From Pseudomonadota bacterium (GTDB lineage Bacteria > Desulfobacterota > Anaeroferrophillalia > Anaeroferrophillales > Anaeroferrophillaceae): a stretch of 7,328 bases of DNA. Numbering within the stretch: the stretch's first letter is position 1; each line of letters begins with the position of its first letter. The notes under the pieces are model-generated. The model was given only the letters and a program-made list of their open reading frames with translations, was not told the origin of the DNA and did not search any database. Positions 1-6,581 of this stretch are shown one piece after another. The position numbers and the translations under genes are program-made. The DNA is taken from assembly GCA_011042595.1 (NCBI GenBank), contig DQWO01000230.1, positions 1 to 7,328 of the forward strand, in the 5' to 3' direction.

Positions 1-36
1 CAATTACCGACCGTGCAGAACTATTCATTGTCACAT

Positions 37-600
37 TTACTTGCGGCCGTGAAACAGTCGAAAGTTGATAATTTTCTCCCACCAGTTCGGACTTATCTTT
101 TGAGTGTGACTACCTTCCTTTTCCACTGCCGGTTGCTCAGATTCTGTTACGGCTTGCAAACTGGGAACGTTTTGGCTGCCTTCCAGCGATTTCTTGGCCG
201 CTTGTCGATAATTATCCATCTGTTTCTGCAATAATTCCTTTTCGGACTGCAGATCGACAATAACACCCTGCAGTTCCTTAGCTTTGGCCGCATCAACCTG
301 TTTAAAAACCTCTACCAGCTTGGAAATACCCCCAATAGAATTTTCAATGGCCTGCAAACGGTTTTGAATTTCCATTTTAGCCAGCTTATCTTCCACCAGA
401 TTCAGCCGGAAATTATGGGTTCGCAATGTTTTCAATTCTGATGACAGGGAGGAAACTTGTGAACTTAGTTTCAACGTCCATAAGCTTGAAATAATGATGA
501 CAATAAGCATGCATATCAATAGTATGGTGATCAACAGGCCTGAAAAACCTTTTTTTACTTTTTCCACCTGTGCTCCATTGGGTTGTTCCTGTTCAGTCAT
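37..600 (-). CDS. Membrane-anchored coiled-coil protein of unknown function
   Basis: I do not recognise this 187-residue protein. Residues 1-18 are polar. Residues 19-43 form one strongly hydrophobic helix rich in I, L and V, followed by a long heptad-like helical stretch at about 44-140 (L-S-S-E-L-K-T-L, then L-V-E-D-K-L-A-K-M, then L-L-Q-K-Q-M). The tail at 141-187 is polar and ends basic, with a W-W pair near 173-174. There is no cleavable signal-peptide site, so a single-pass anchor with the coiled coil probably outside the cytoplasm is the simplest topology; this is inferred. The start is well supported: AAGGAGG lies at 607-613 on the minus strand, 6 nt before the ATG. The gene is transcribed away from alaC. 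A structural, division-related or secretion-accessory role is possible, but nothing in the sequence decides it. Confidence 0.75.
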   Translation of the reverse strand: MTEQEQPNGAQVEKVKKGFSGLLITILLICMLIVIIISSLWTLKLSSQVSSLSSELKTLRTHNFRLNLVEDKLAKMEIQNRLQAIENSIGGISKLVEVFKQVDAAKAKELQGVIVDLQSEKELLQKQMDNYRQAAKKSLEGSQNVPSLQAVTESEQPAVEKEGSHTQKISPNWWEKIINFRLFHGRK

Positions 601-606
601 ATCTTC

Positions 607-613
607 CTCCTTT
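607..613 (-). promoter_or_regulatory. Ribosome binding site of the coiled-coil protein gene
   Basis: The minus-strand AAGGAGG is a near-perfect Shine-Dalgarno sequence with a 6-nt spacer to the ATG at 600. It fixes that start codon and supports the reading frame as a real gene. Confidence 0.8.
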
Positions 614-642
614 CAAAATGATACATATTTATTTTCTCTTAT

Positions 643-783
643 GGGTGTCTTGAAAAATTAGAATTTTTATTTGAGTACAAGGCAGGCGAACATTATAACC
701 GCAGGAATATATTTCATATTTTGAGGATTATAATGTGAGCCTAACGCCGTAATCGAGCAAAAAGGCAATTTTTCAAGGTACCC
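643..783. repeat. 141-bp imperfect palindrome, MITE-like or dispersed intergenic repeat
   Basis: The ends are GGGTGTCTTGAAAAATT (643-659) and, read on the minus strand from 783, GGGTACCTTGAAAAATT: 17 bp with two differences. Pairing continues inward with small gaps (TTTTTATTTGAGTA against TTTTTGCTCGATTA) to an inner arm pair, ACATTATAA at 690-698 and TTATAATGT at 728-736. The arms are about 60 nt each and enclose a loop of roughly 20-30 nt around 703-725. There is no reading frame of note inside. Terminal inverted repeats, small size and an intergenic position fit a non-autonomous palindromic element. A clear target-site duplication is not visible. Transcribed on either strand it could form a long hairpin. 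It separates the divergent coiled-coil gene and alaC, so it may affect expression or act as a transcription boundary. Confidence 0.65.
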
Positions 784-850
784 TCATATCAGTTACCATA
801 TAGGGCAGTAAGTTGACAATGAAAAATGGTTTACTACGGCAGTTAAACAA

Positions 851-880
851 GGTTTTTCCATCAGGATGTTATTGAAAACC
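851..880 (+). promoter_or_regulatory. Possible leader stem-loop 1 upstream of alaC
   Basis: GGTTTT at 851-856 can pair with AAAACC at 875-880 around an 18-nt loop. A second stem-loop starts 3 nt later. The stem alone is short and could be chance; it is listed because of the tandem arrangement ahead of the alaC start. Confidence 0.25.
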
Positions 881-882
881 GT

Positions 883-931
883 GGCTAAATGTGTTAGTTG
901 TGCGATTCTTCAACAACAGGGTTATTTAGCC
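883..931 (+). promoter_or_regulatory. Possible leader stem-loop 2 just upstream of the alaC ribosome binding site
   Basis: GGCTAAAT at 883-890 is the exact reverse complement of ATTTAGCC at 924-931, and inside it GTTG (897-900) can pair with CAAC (911-914). The structure ends 9 nt before the AAGGAGAG ribosome binding site of alaC. An attenuator or translation-control role is conceivable. No known riboswitch or T-box motif is recognised, and no U-tract follows, so it is not an intrinsic terminator. Confidence 0.35.
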
Positions 932-940
932 TCACTTTTC

Positions 941-948
941 AAGGAGAG
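941..948 (+). promoter_or_regulatory. Ribosome binding site that fixes the alaC start
   Basis: AAGGAGAG lies 6 nt before the ATG at 955. This decides in favour of the 392-residue form over a longer reading from the TTG at 898. Confidence 0.8.
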
Positions 949-954
949 TGGAAA

Positions 955-2133
955 ATGGATGAATTTCGGCGAATCAATCGACTCCCCCCTTATGTGTTCA
1001 GTATTGTCAACGAGTTAAAAATGGAAGCCCGGCGAAAGGGTGAAGATATTATAGACTTGGGGATGGGCAATCCTGACCTGCCAACCCCGCAGCACATTGT
1101 GGATAAACTTGCAGAAGCCATTTACAACCCCAAAAATCACCGATATTCCGCCTCCAAGGGAATTGCTAAATTACGTTTGGCTATAACCGATTGGTATCAG
1201 AGACGTTATCAGATTAATCTGGATCCTGACCGGGAAGCCGTAGTTACCATAGGTGCCAAAGAGGGACTTTCCCATCTGGCCCTGGCCATCGTAAATCCGG
1301 GGGATGTGGTTTTTGTCCCCTCCCCTGCCTATCCTATCCATCCTTATTCCATTATTATTGCCGGAGGGGACTTGCGCAGCATTCCGCTTTCACCTGACCG
1401 TGATTTTTTTGAAGACCTGCTGTCAGCTACCAAACTCACCTGGCCACGACCGAGAATGCTCATCATCAGCTATCCGCATAATCCCACCACTACCGTGGTC
1501 GACCTTGATTTTTTCCGGAAGCTGGTGGCTTTTGCCAAAGAGTACTCCCTGATAATTGTCCATGATTTTGCCTATGCCGATATGACCTTTGATGGCTATC
1601 GGGCCCCGTCAATTTTGGAAGTCGAGGGTGCCAAAGACGTGGCCGTGGAGTTCTACTCCCTTTCCAAAAGTTACAGCATGGCCGGCTGGCGGGTAGGATT
1701 TTGTGTCGGCAACCAGCGTATTGTCCAGGCACTGACCAAGATTAAAAGTTACCTGGACTACGGAATCTTCCAGCCGATTCAGATTGCTGCCATTGAGGCT
1801 TTAAACGGCGACCAGAGCTGCGTCCAGGATATTGTCAATACCTATAAACAGCGTCGTGATACCCTTTGTGACGGGTTGGCAAGGATAGGATGGCAGGTGG
1901 AAAAACCATTGGGAACCATGTTTGTCTGGGGTAAAATACCTGAACAATTTAAAGACCTCGGATCACTTGAGTTTTCTAAAATGATGATTAGAGAAGCAAA
2001 AGTTGCCGTATCTCCCGGTATCGGTTTTGGTGAATATGGCGATGATCATGTTCGCTTCGCTCTGGTGGAAAACGAACATCGTACCCGACAGGCAATCAGG
2101 GGAATACGAAATTTCTTCCAGCAGCATTCATAG
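955..2133 (+). CDS. alaC: AlaC-type class I/II aminotransferase (glutamate-pyruvate / alanine transaminase)
   Basis: This 392-residue PLP-dependent fold-type I aminotransferase resembles E. coli AlaC (YfdZ) closely along its length, with the shared stretches RLPPYVF (9-15), GMGNPD (36-41), GAKEGLSHL (100-108) and [11 protein letters not shown] (352-362). AlaC makes alanine from pyruvate with glutamate as amino donor in the cytoplasm; related proteins are annotated as LL-diaminopimelate aminotransferases, so that activity is the main alternative. Visible active-site residues are N176 in YPHNPTT, D204 and Y207 in HDFAYAD, the PLP Schiff-base lysine K238 in [15 protein letters not shown]246, and R367 near the C-terminus, which should bind the substrate carboxylate. 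The ATG at 955 is chosen because AAGGAGAG lies at 941-948, 6 nt upstream, and the family N-terminus begins just after it. A TTG 19 codons earlier (898) is in frame but has no ribosome binding site. hom follows after 26 nt. Confidence 0.92.
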   Translation: MDEFRRINRLPPYVFSIVNELKMEARRKGEDIIDLGMGNPDLPTPQHIVDKLAEAIYNPKNHRYSASKGIAKLRLAITDWYQRRYQINLDPDREAVVTIGAKEGLSHLALAIVNPGDVVFVPSPAYPIHPYSIIIAGGDLRSIPLSPDRDFFEDLLSATKLTWPRPRMLIISYPHNPTTTVVDLDFFRKLVAFAKEYSLIIVHDFAYADMTFDGYRAPSILEVEGAKDVAVEFYSLSKSYSMAGWRVGFCVGNQRIVQALTKIKSYLDYGIFQPIQIAAIEALNGDQSCVQDIVNTYKQRRDTLCDGLARIGWQVEKPLGTMFVWGKIPEQFKDLGSLEFSKMMIREAKVAVSPGIGFGEYGDDHVRFALVENEHRTRQAIRGIRNFFQQHS

Positions 2134-2159
2134 CTTTTTCACCATACAGGAATAATACC

Positions 2160-3470
2160 ATGGAAATAATCAATGTGGGATTAATCGGGTTTGGAACCAT
2201 TGGCACCGGTGTGGCCCGGGTTTTGCGGGAAAACAACCAGTTGATCACCCAGCGTTTGGGAGCCAAACTTGAATTAAAAAAGATTGCCGATCTCGATATC
2301 ACGACTGACAGGGGAATTTCATTGCCTGAGGGAGTTTTAACTACTGATGTCAACGAAGTTCTTGACAACCCTGAAATTGACCTGGTTATTGAATTGATCG
2401 GCGGATATGAACCGGCAAGAACCTTTATTTCCCGGGCTCTGAAGGCTGGCAAACATGTGGTGACCGCCAACAAGGCACTGCTGGCCAAACATGGAGATGA
2501 ACTTTTTCAGCTAGCCGAGGTTTCCGGTGTTGACCTGTATTATGAGGCCAGTGTCGGCGGTGGCATTCCCATCATTAAAGTCATACGTGAATCCTTAACT
2601 GCCAACCGGATTACGGCTATCAGCGGCATACTTAATGGAACCTGCAATTACATCCTTACTCAAATGACCGATGGAGGATTGGAGTATGATGATGTCCTGG
2701 CGGAAGCCCAGAAACTCGGCTATGCTGAAGCTGACCCCACTTTCGATGTAGAAGGCATTGACACCGCCCATAAACTGGCCATACTGGCCGCCATGGCTTT
2801 TGGCACTCCCATCAATTTTGAAGGTGTTTATGTTGAAGGTATTGCCAATATTCAACCTGTTGATATTGAGTTTGCCCGTGAATTTGGCTACAAAATAAAA
2901 TTACTGGCTATTGCCAAGGAAAATCAAGGTAAGATTGAAGCCAGGGTACATCCCACCATGATTCCCGAACATCATATGCTGGCAAAGATTGATGGGGTTT
3001 TTAACGCCATCTATATAAATGCTGACATGTTAGGTCCCAGCCTATATTATGGCCAGGGAGCAGGGATGCTGCCTACTGCCAGTGCCGTTGTTGCCGACCT
3101 GATTGATATTGCCCGTAACATACTGGGAAAAAGCCATCATCGGCTCCCTTTCCTGGCTTATCAGTCCCCAGATAGTAGTAATACGTCCTATCAATCAATT
3201 GATGCCATCAGCTGCAATTACTATCTGCGCTTCACCACTAAGGATCAGCCTGGAGTTTTATCAAAGGTTTCCGGCATTCTGGGTGACTCCAACATCAGTA
3301 TTGCTTCAGTAATTCAGAAAGGAAGGAATGATGCCGGTGGAACGGTTGCCATTGTCATGCAGACCCATTGTGCCGGTGAGCGTGATTTAAAATATGCCTT
3401 AGATAAGATTGATGCATTGGATATCATTGATGCTCAAACAGTGGTCATCAGAATGGAAACTGACCTGTAG
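2160..3470 (+). CDS. hom: Homoserine dehydrogenase with C-terminal ACT domain
   Basis: This enzyme reduces L-aspartate 4-semialdehyde to L-homoserine with NAD(P)H, the branch point towards threonine and methionine (cytoplasmic). The protein has 436 residues, normal for the monofunctional ACT-containing type; there is no aspartokinase domain. The N-terminal Rossmann fold carries GFGTIGTG at 10-17, ELIGG at 78-82 and TANKALLAKHG at 102-112 (K105). The catalytic domain shows GILNGTCNYIL at 156-165 and EADPTFDVEGIDTAHK at 190-205. There E190, D201 and K205 align with residues known to matter in yeast homoserine dehydrogenase. The ACT domain at about 352-430 (KDQPGVLSKVSGILGDSNIS) suggests feedback control, classically by threonine. 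The ribosome binding site AGGAA at 2148-2152 is 7 nt from the ATG. Co-transcription with alaC is likely. The next genes usually expected in threonine clusters (thrB, thrC) do not follow. Confidence 0.97.
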   Translation: MEIINVGLIGFGTIGTGVARVLRENNQLITQRLGAKLELKKIADLDITTDRGISLPEGVLTTDVNEVLDNPEIDLVIELIGGYEPARTFISRALKAGKHVVTANKALLAKHGDELFQLAEVSGVDLYYEASVGGGIPIIKVIRESLTANRITAISGILNGTCNYILTQMTDGGLEYDDVLAEAQKLGYAEADPTFDVEGIDTAHKLAILAAMAFGTPINFEGVYVEGIANIQPVDIEFAREFGYKIKLLAIAKENQGKIEARVHPTMIPEHHMLAKIDGVFNAIYINADMLGPSLYYGQGAGMLPTASAVVADLIDIARNILGKSHHRLPFLAYQSPDSSNTSYQSIDAISCNYYLRFTTKDQPGVLSKVSGILGDSNISIASVIQKGRNDAGGTVAIVMQTHCAGERDLKYALDKIDALDIIDAQTVVIRMETDL

Positions 3471-3490
3471 TTTTCCCCTCCATAGATTCC

Positions 3491-3528
3491 TGATTATATA
3501 ATTGACTATTTTATCATAGTGTTATAGA
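3491..3528 (+). promoter_or_regulatory. Possible feo promoter with overlapping palindromic operator
   Basis: TTGACT at 3502-3507 is a plausible -35 box and TATAGA at 3523-3528 a plausible -10 box, though the 15-nt spacer is short; TAGAGC at 3525-3530 would give 17 nt. A near-perfect 15-bp palindrome, TGATTATATAATTGA (3491-3505), overlaps the -35 box, and a second inverted repeat, ACTAT/ATAGT (3505-3520), fills the spacer. Feo operons are usually controlled by Fur, DtxR-type or FNR-type regulators. Neither palindrome is a clean match to a Fur or FNR box, so the regulator is not assigned. Confidence 0.35.
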
Positions 3529-3592
3529 GCATTTGTTAGGAGTGCCATATAAGGTTAATAAACTAAAAGTATTTGCAAGGTGCCAATAGATT

Positions 3593-3817
3593 ATGACATT
3601 AACAGAGCTTGAAAGCGGCAAACAGGCCCGGGTTATCGCCTTTAACGGTGGTCCCAACATGATCAAAAGACTGGAAAATCTCGGTTTACTTCGTGGTAAA
3701 ACCATTAAGAAAGTCAGTAATAATCCTTTCAAGGGTCCAGTGGTGGTTAAAATAGATCAGATTGAACTGGCCATCGGTCATCGGATGGCCAGCCGGATAA
3801 CCGTGGAACCTATCTGA
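3593..3817 (+). CDS. feoA: FeoA, SH3-like accessory protein of ferrous iron uptake
   Basis: This 74-residue protein is a full-length FeoA domain. It has the family opening MTLTELESGKQARV, then a short helix with IKRLENLGLLRGKTI (24-38), a V-V-V-K beta strand and the closing G-H-R-M-A-S-R-I strand (62-69) that ends the SH3-like barrel. FeoA is a small cytoplasmic protein thought to bind or modulate FeoB. The ATG is fixed because an in-frame TAG lies two codons upstream (3587-3589). The closest purine-rich site, AAGG at 3577-3580, is 12 nt away, which is rather far, so initiation may be weak or regulated. The stop overlaps the feoB start by one base. Confidence 0.93.
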   Translation: MTLTELESGKQARVIAFNGGPNMIKRLENLGLLRGKTIKKVSNNPFKGPVVVKIDQIELAIGHRMASRITVEPI

Positions 3818-5544
3818 TGGAAATCAGAGAGGACATGAAAATTCTCCTGATGGGGAACCCGAATGTCGGCAAAAGCGTGGTTTTCAATCGATTAACCGGC
3901 GCCCGGGTGGTGACCGCCAATTATGCCGGCACGACGGTTGAATATACCAAAGGAACTATGTTCTATGCCGGCAACCACCTGGAAATCATCGATGTTCCCG
4001 GCACCTACTCCCTGGAGCCCACCTGTAAAGCGGAAGAAGTCGCCGTCGAAATGCTTTCATCGGGCGATCTGATTATCAATGTTGCTGATGCTACCAACCT
4101 GGAACGAAACCTCCATTTCACCATGGAATTAATGCGCCAGGGAAAGCCCATGATTCTGGTGCTGAACCTTTGGGATGAAGCTCGGCATAAGGGAATTCAT
4201 ATTGACGTAGCCGCGTTGGAAAAACTGCTGCAGATTCCGGTTATCACAACCGTTGCCGTAACTGCCGAAGGAATAAAAGAACTTATTTCACGGCTGCCGG
4301 AAGCAGTTGTTCCCTCACCTCCGAACGGTCAGGTAAATGGTGATTTATGGCGGGAAGTCGGCAAAATCATCAAGCAGATACAAAGAATCACTCATCGGCA
4401 TCATACCTGGCTTGAAAGGCTGGAAGATATCAGCATCAAACCCCGCAGCGGCCTGCCCCTGGCGGCGGTGGTTATCTTTCTTACCTTTGCAGTTATCCGC
4501 TTTGTCGGCGAGAACCTGATCAATTATGTCTTTAATCCTTTCTTTGAAAATCTTTATCGTCCTTTCATCTACCATACCGTTTCCTATGCCTTCCCCAGTG
4601 GCGTCATTCACGACCTGCTGCTGGGCACCACTCCCGACTTTATTGAATCGCTTGGGCTTTTGACCACCGGCATTTATGTTCCCATTGCCATGGTTTTGCC
4701 CTATATTTTCAGTTTTTACCTGGTCCTGGGCTTTGTTGAGGATTTCGGCTACCTGCCCCGCTTTGCCATCCTGATGGATACCTTCATGCATAAGCTCGGT
4801 CTGCATGGATTTGCCATTATGCCGATGATCTTAGGTTTGGGCTGCAACGTCCCCGGAGCCATGGCAACCCGAATTCTGGAAAGCCGGAGAGAAAAATTCA
4901 TTGCCGGTACCCTGATGGCCATCGCGGTCCCCTGCATGGCCCAGACCGCGATGATTATCGGCCTGGTGGGTCCATACGGCCTGGTTTATGTGGCGATGAT
5001 CTATGGCAATCTGGCTGTTGTTGCCATTGTCATTGGCAGCATCATGAATGCCTTAATCCCCGGCTACAGCCCGGAGCTTTTTCTTGAAATACCATCTTAT
5101 CATCTACCACACTTTGGCACCCTGATGAAAAAGCTGTGGATGCGCATCCGTGGTTTTCTGGCGGAAGCCATCCCCCTGGTCTTGATCGGGGTTCTGCTGG
5201 TTAATATTTTGTTTCTTTCCGGCATTATTGATCTATTTTCCAACTTTTCAGCTCCGGTGATCGTTAAAATCATGGGTTTACCCAAAGAAGCAGTTTCATC
5301 CCTGATTATTGGTTTTCTGCGCAAGGACGTGGCGGTGGGCATGCTTGAGCCCCTCAATATGACCATTAAGCAGTTGATCATTGCCTGCACGGTGCTTTCC
5401 ATCTATTTCCCCTGCATTGCCACCTTTGCCGTGCTGATAAAGGAACTGGGGGTAAAAGCGATGCTGAAGGCCAGCCTGATCATGGTGGGAACCGCCATCG
5501 CCGTCGGCGGCCTGCTCAACCTTCTTTTGCCAAATTTTTCCTGA
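3817..5544 (+). CDS. feoB: FeoB-family ferrous iron transporter (compact form)
   Basis: FeoB imports Fe2+ across the inner membrane with a cytoplasmic N-terminal GTPase domain. Here the GTPase shows G1 GNPNVGKS (13-20), the switch-I threonine in AGTTVEY (37-43), G3 DVPGTYSL (59-66) and G4 NLWD (117-120). The membrane part has roughly eight or nine hydrophobic helices from about residue 213. It contains the gate motif GLGCNVPGAMATR (340-352), whose C343 corresponds to the conserved cysteine of E. coli FeoB, and the second gate motif with FRKD-like LRKDVAVG (501-508) and YFPC (530-533). The protein has 575 residues against about 770 in E. coli. Only about 45 residues (165-212) separate the GTPase from the first helix, so the usual GDI helical domain is much reduced. 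The segment AVPCMAQTAM (370-379) differs from the common MSCGARLPV form. The start overlaps the feoA stop as TGATG; an in-frame ATG at 3835 is an alternative. Fe2+ is the likely substrate, but some FeoB paralogues move Mn2+. Confidence 0.93.
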   Translation: MEIREDMKILLMGNPNVGKSVVFNRLTGARVVTANYAGTTVEYTKGTMFYAGNHLEIIDVPGTYSLEPTCKAEEVAVEMLSSGDLIINVADATNLERNLHFTMELMRQGKPMILVLNLWDEARHKGIHIDVAALEKLLQIPVITTVAVTAEGIKELISRLPEAVVPSPPNGQVNGDLWREVGKIIKQIQRITHRHHTWLERLEDISIKPRSGLPLAAVVIFLTFAVIRFVGENLINYVFNPFFENLYRPFIYHTVSYAFPSGVIHDLLLGTTPDFIESLGLLTTGIYVPIAMVLPYIFSFYLVLGFVEDFGYLPRFAILMDTFMHKLGLHGFAIMPMILGLGCNVPGAMATRILESRREKFIAGTLMAIAVPCMAQTAMIIGLVGPYGLVYVAMIYGNLAVVAIVIGSIMNALIPGYSPELFLEIPSYHLPHFGTLMKKLWMRIRGFLAEAIPLVLIGVLLVNILFLSGIIDLFSNFSAPVIVKIMGLPKEAVSSLIIGFLRKDVAVGMLEPLNMTIKQLIIACTVLSIYFPCIATFAVLIKELGVKAMLKASLIMVGTAIAVGGLLNLLLPNFS

Positions 5545-5566
5545 CAATCTTTATCCTGGAGTATGC

Positions 5567-6427
5567 ATGACTTCTGATACCATTACTTTAGCTTATAGTG
5601 TTGATTCTGATGACTTGTTTATGTTCTATGCCCTGCTGGAAGGGAAAATCCCAACTGATGGTCTGACTTTTCAACATTTACGCCATGATACGGAAAAACT
5701 GAATGAGTTGGCAGTTCATCAGCAGGTTGATATTACTGCTGTATCCATCCATGCGTATGCCGATCTAACCGAAGACTATCTGCTCCTCCCCCACGGCGGC
5801 AGCATCGGGGTGAAATACGGACCATTGGTCCTGGCAAACCAACCGGGCACCATAGAAGATTTACAAGGCAAGAAAATATCAATACCCGGGATAAAAACCA
5901 CCGCCTACCTGATATTCAAGCTGGTCTGCCCGGAGTTCGAACCGGTCATCATTCCCATTACCCCCTTTGAACAAACCTTTACAGCTTTGAAAACCGGTAA
6001 AGTGGACGCGGCAGTGGTTATCCATGAAGGGAACCTGACCTATGCCGAACGAGGTTTTGCTAAAATACTTGATTTAGGCGTCTGGTGGTGGGAAAAAACG
6101 AGATATCCATTGCCTTTGGGTGGCAATGTTATTCGCCGGGGACTGGGGGCAGAAAAAATCAAAAAGGTTTCCCAGCTACTCAGGAAAAGTATCCAGTATG
6201 CCCTGGATCATCGGAATGAGGTAATTGACTATTTATTGGCCCGGGAAACCCGCAGCGATAAATTATTGCACAACCGGAAGCTGCTGGACCAATATCTTTC
6301 AATGTATGCCAACCGTGATACACTGGAGTACCCTGAGGCCGCCAGACAGGGAATAAAAGAGCTTTTCAGGCGCGGCTACGATACCGGGATTATCAGCCAT
6401 CCGGTAACCATAGAATTTGCCCCATAA
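5567..6427 (+). CDS. MqnD-family protein (menaquinone biosynthesis / periplasmic-binding-protein-like fold)
   Basis: The 286 residues align with 1,4-dihydroxy-6-naphthoate synthase (MqnD) of the futalosine menaquinone pathway. Shared elements are MFYALLEGKI (19-28), the GGSIGVKYGPLV region (77-88), KTTAY (110-114), the LKTGKVDAAVVIHEGNLTY block (141-159) and LGVWWWEKTRYPLPLGG (170-186). H153 in VIHEG corresponds to the histidine proposed as catalytic in Thermus MqnD. The usual N-terminal signature SPCPNDTF is replaced by YSVDSDDLF (10-18), so this is a divergent member. It may be a true MqnD variant, a paralogue on a related compound, or a substrate-binding protein; there is no signal peptide, which favours a cytoplasmic enzyme. 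GGAG at 5558-5561 lies 5 nt before the ATG, and the gene starts 22 nt after feoB. Co-transcription with feoAB is therefore likely. No other menaquinone gene is in the window. Confidence 0.8.
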   Translation: MTSDTITLAYSVDSDDLFMFYALLEGKIPTDGLTFQHLRHDTEKLNELAVHQQVDITAVSIHAYADLTEDYLLLPHGGSIGVKYGPLVLANQPGTIEDLQGKKISIPGIKTTAYLIFKLVCPEFEPVIIPITPFEQTFTALKTGKVDAAVVIHEGNLTYAERGFAKILDLGVWWWEKTRYPLPLGGNVIRRGLGAEKIKKVSQLLRKSIQYALDHRNEVIDYLLARETRSDKLLHNRKLLDQYLSMYANRDTLEYPEAARQGIKELFRRGYDTGIISHPVTIEFAP

Positions 6428-6581
6428 TATCAATACTCAACTTATTGAATACTTCTCATGATAATACTCCTACCCCACCCTACACTAATTTTTCAAGGGA
6501 TAGATGTCTCACCTTTATTGACGCAGAGGAGAGACATTTATCTTGCTTCTAACGTAAAGCTGAGGGGCTAGTTCGGCGGGC
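6428..6581. other. Convergent intergenic region with no gene
   Basis: This 154-nt gap lies between the plus-strand MqnD-like gene and the minus-strand DUF2283 gene. It holds a stem-loop (6499-6542) and a 12-bp match to the end of the 643-783 repeat (6485-6496), and CTAACGTAAAGCTGAGGGGC (6549-6568) follows the stem-loop. No canonical hairpin plus U-tract terminator is visible for either converging transcript. Confidence 0.6.
6499..6542. repeat. Inverted repeat able to form a 12-bp stem-loop
   Basis: GATAGATGTCTC (6499-6510) pairs with GAGACATTTATC (6531-6542) over 12 bp, including one G-U pair, around a 20-nt loop. Two further G-U pairs could extend the base. It sits between convergent genes, so a bidirectional transcript-end or mRNA-stabilising role is possible. 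There is no U-tract on either side, so a classic terminator is not claimed. Confidence 0.5.

Noticed and set aside
13..234. 73-codon plus-strand frame
   Set aside because: It is antisense to the coiled-coil gene, which has a strong ribosome binding site and a coherent protein architecture.
635..790. Target-site duplication around the 643-783 repeat
   Set aside because: The flanks (CTTAT on the left, TCATATC on the right) show only a weak, imperfect similarity, not a convincing duplication.
813..840. TTGACA followed by TACGGC as an alaC promoter
   Set aside because: The -35 match at 813-818 is good but the -10 candidate at 16-nt spacing (TACGGC) is poor, so the promoter is left uncalled.
898..954. 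Longer alaC form starting at TTG 898
   Set aside because: There is no ribosome binding site at that start, the added 19 residues do not resemble the family N-terminus, and the region forms part of a probable leader stem-loop.
2096..2488. 130-codon minus-strand frame over the alaC-hom junction
   Set aside because: It overlaps the well-supported 3' end of alaC and 5' end of hom and shows no family features.
3453..3476. Inverted repeat GGAAACT/AGTTTTCC at the hom stop as a terminator
   Set aside because: The stem is short with a bulge, overlaps the stop codon and is followed by C-rich sequence rather than a U-tract.
4345..4806. 153-codon open frame antisense to feoB
   Set aside because: It lies entirely inside feoB on the other strand, has no recognisable domain and is rich in Q, N, K and D codons arising from the reverse of hydrophobic codons. 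It is a shadow frame.
6430..6448. TCAATA/TATTGA inverted repeat after the MqnD-like gene as a terminator
   Set aside because: It has only 6 AT-rich base pairs and no U-tract, so it would be too weak to terminate.
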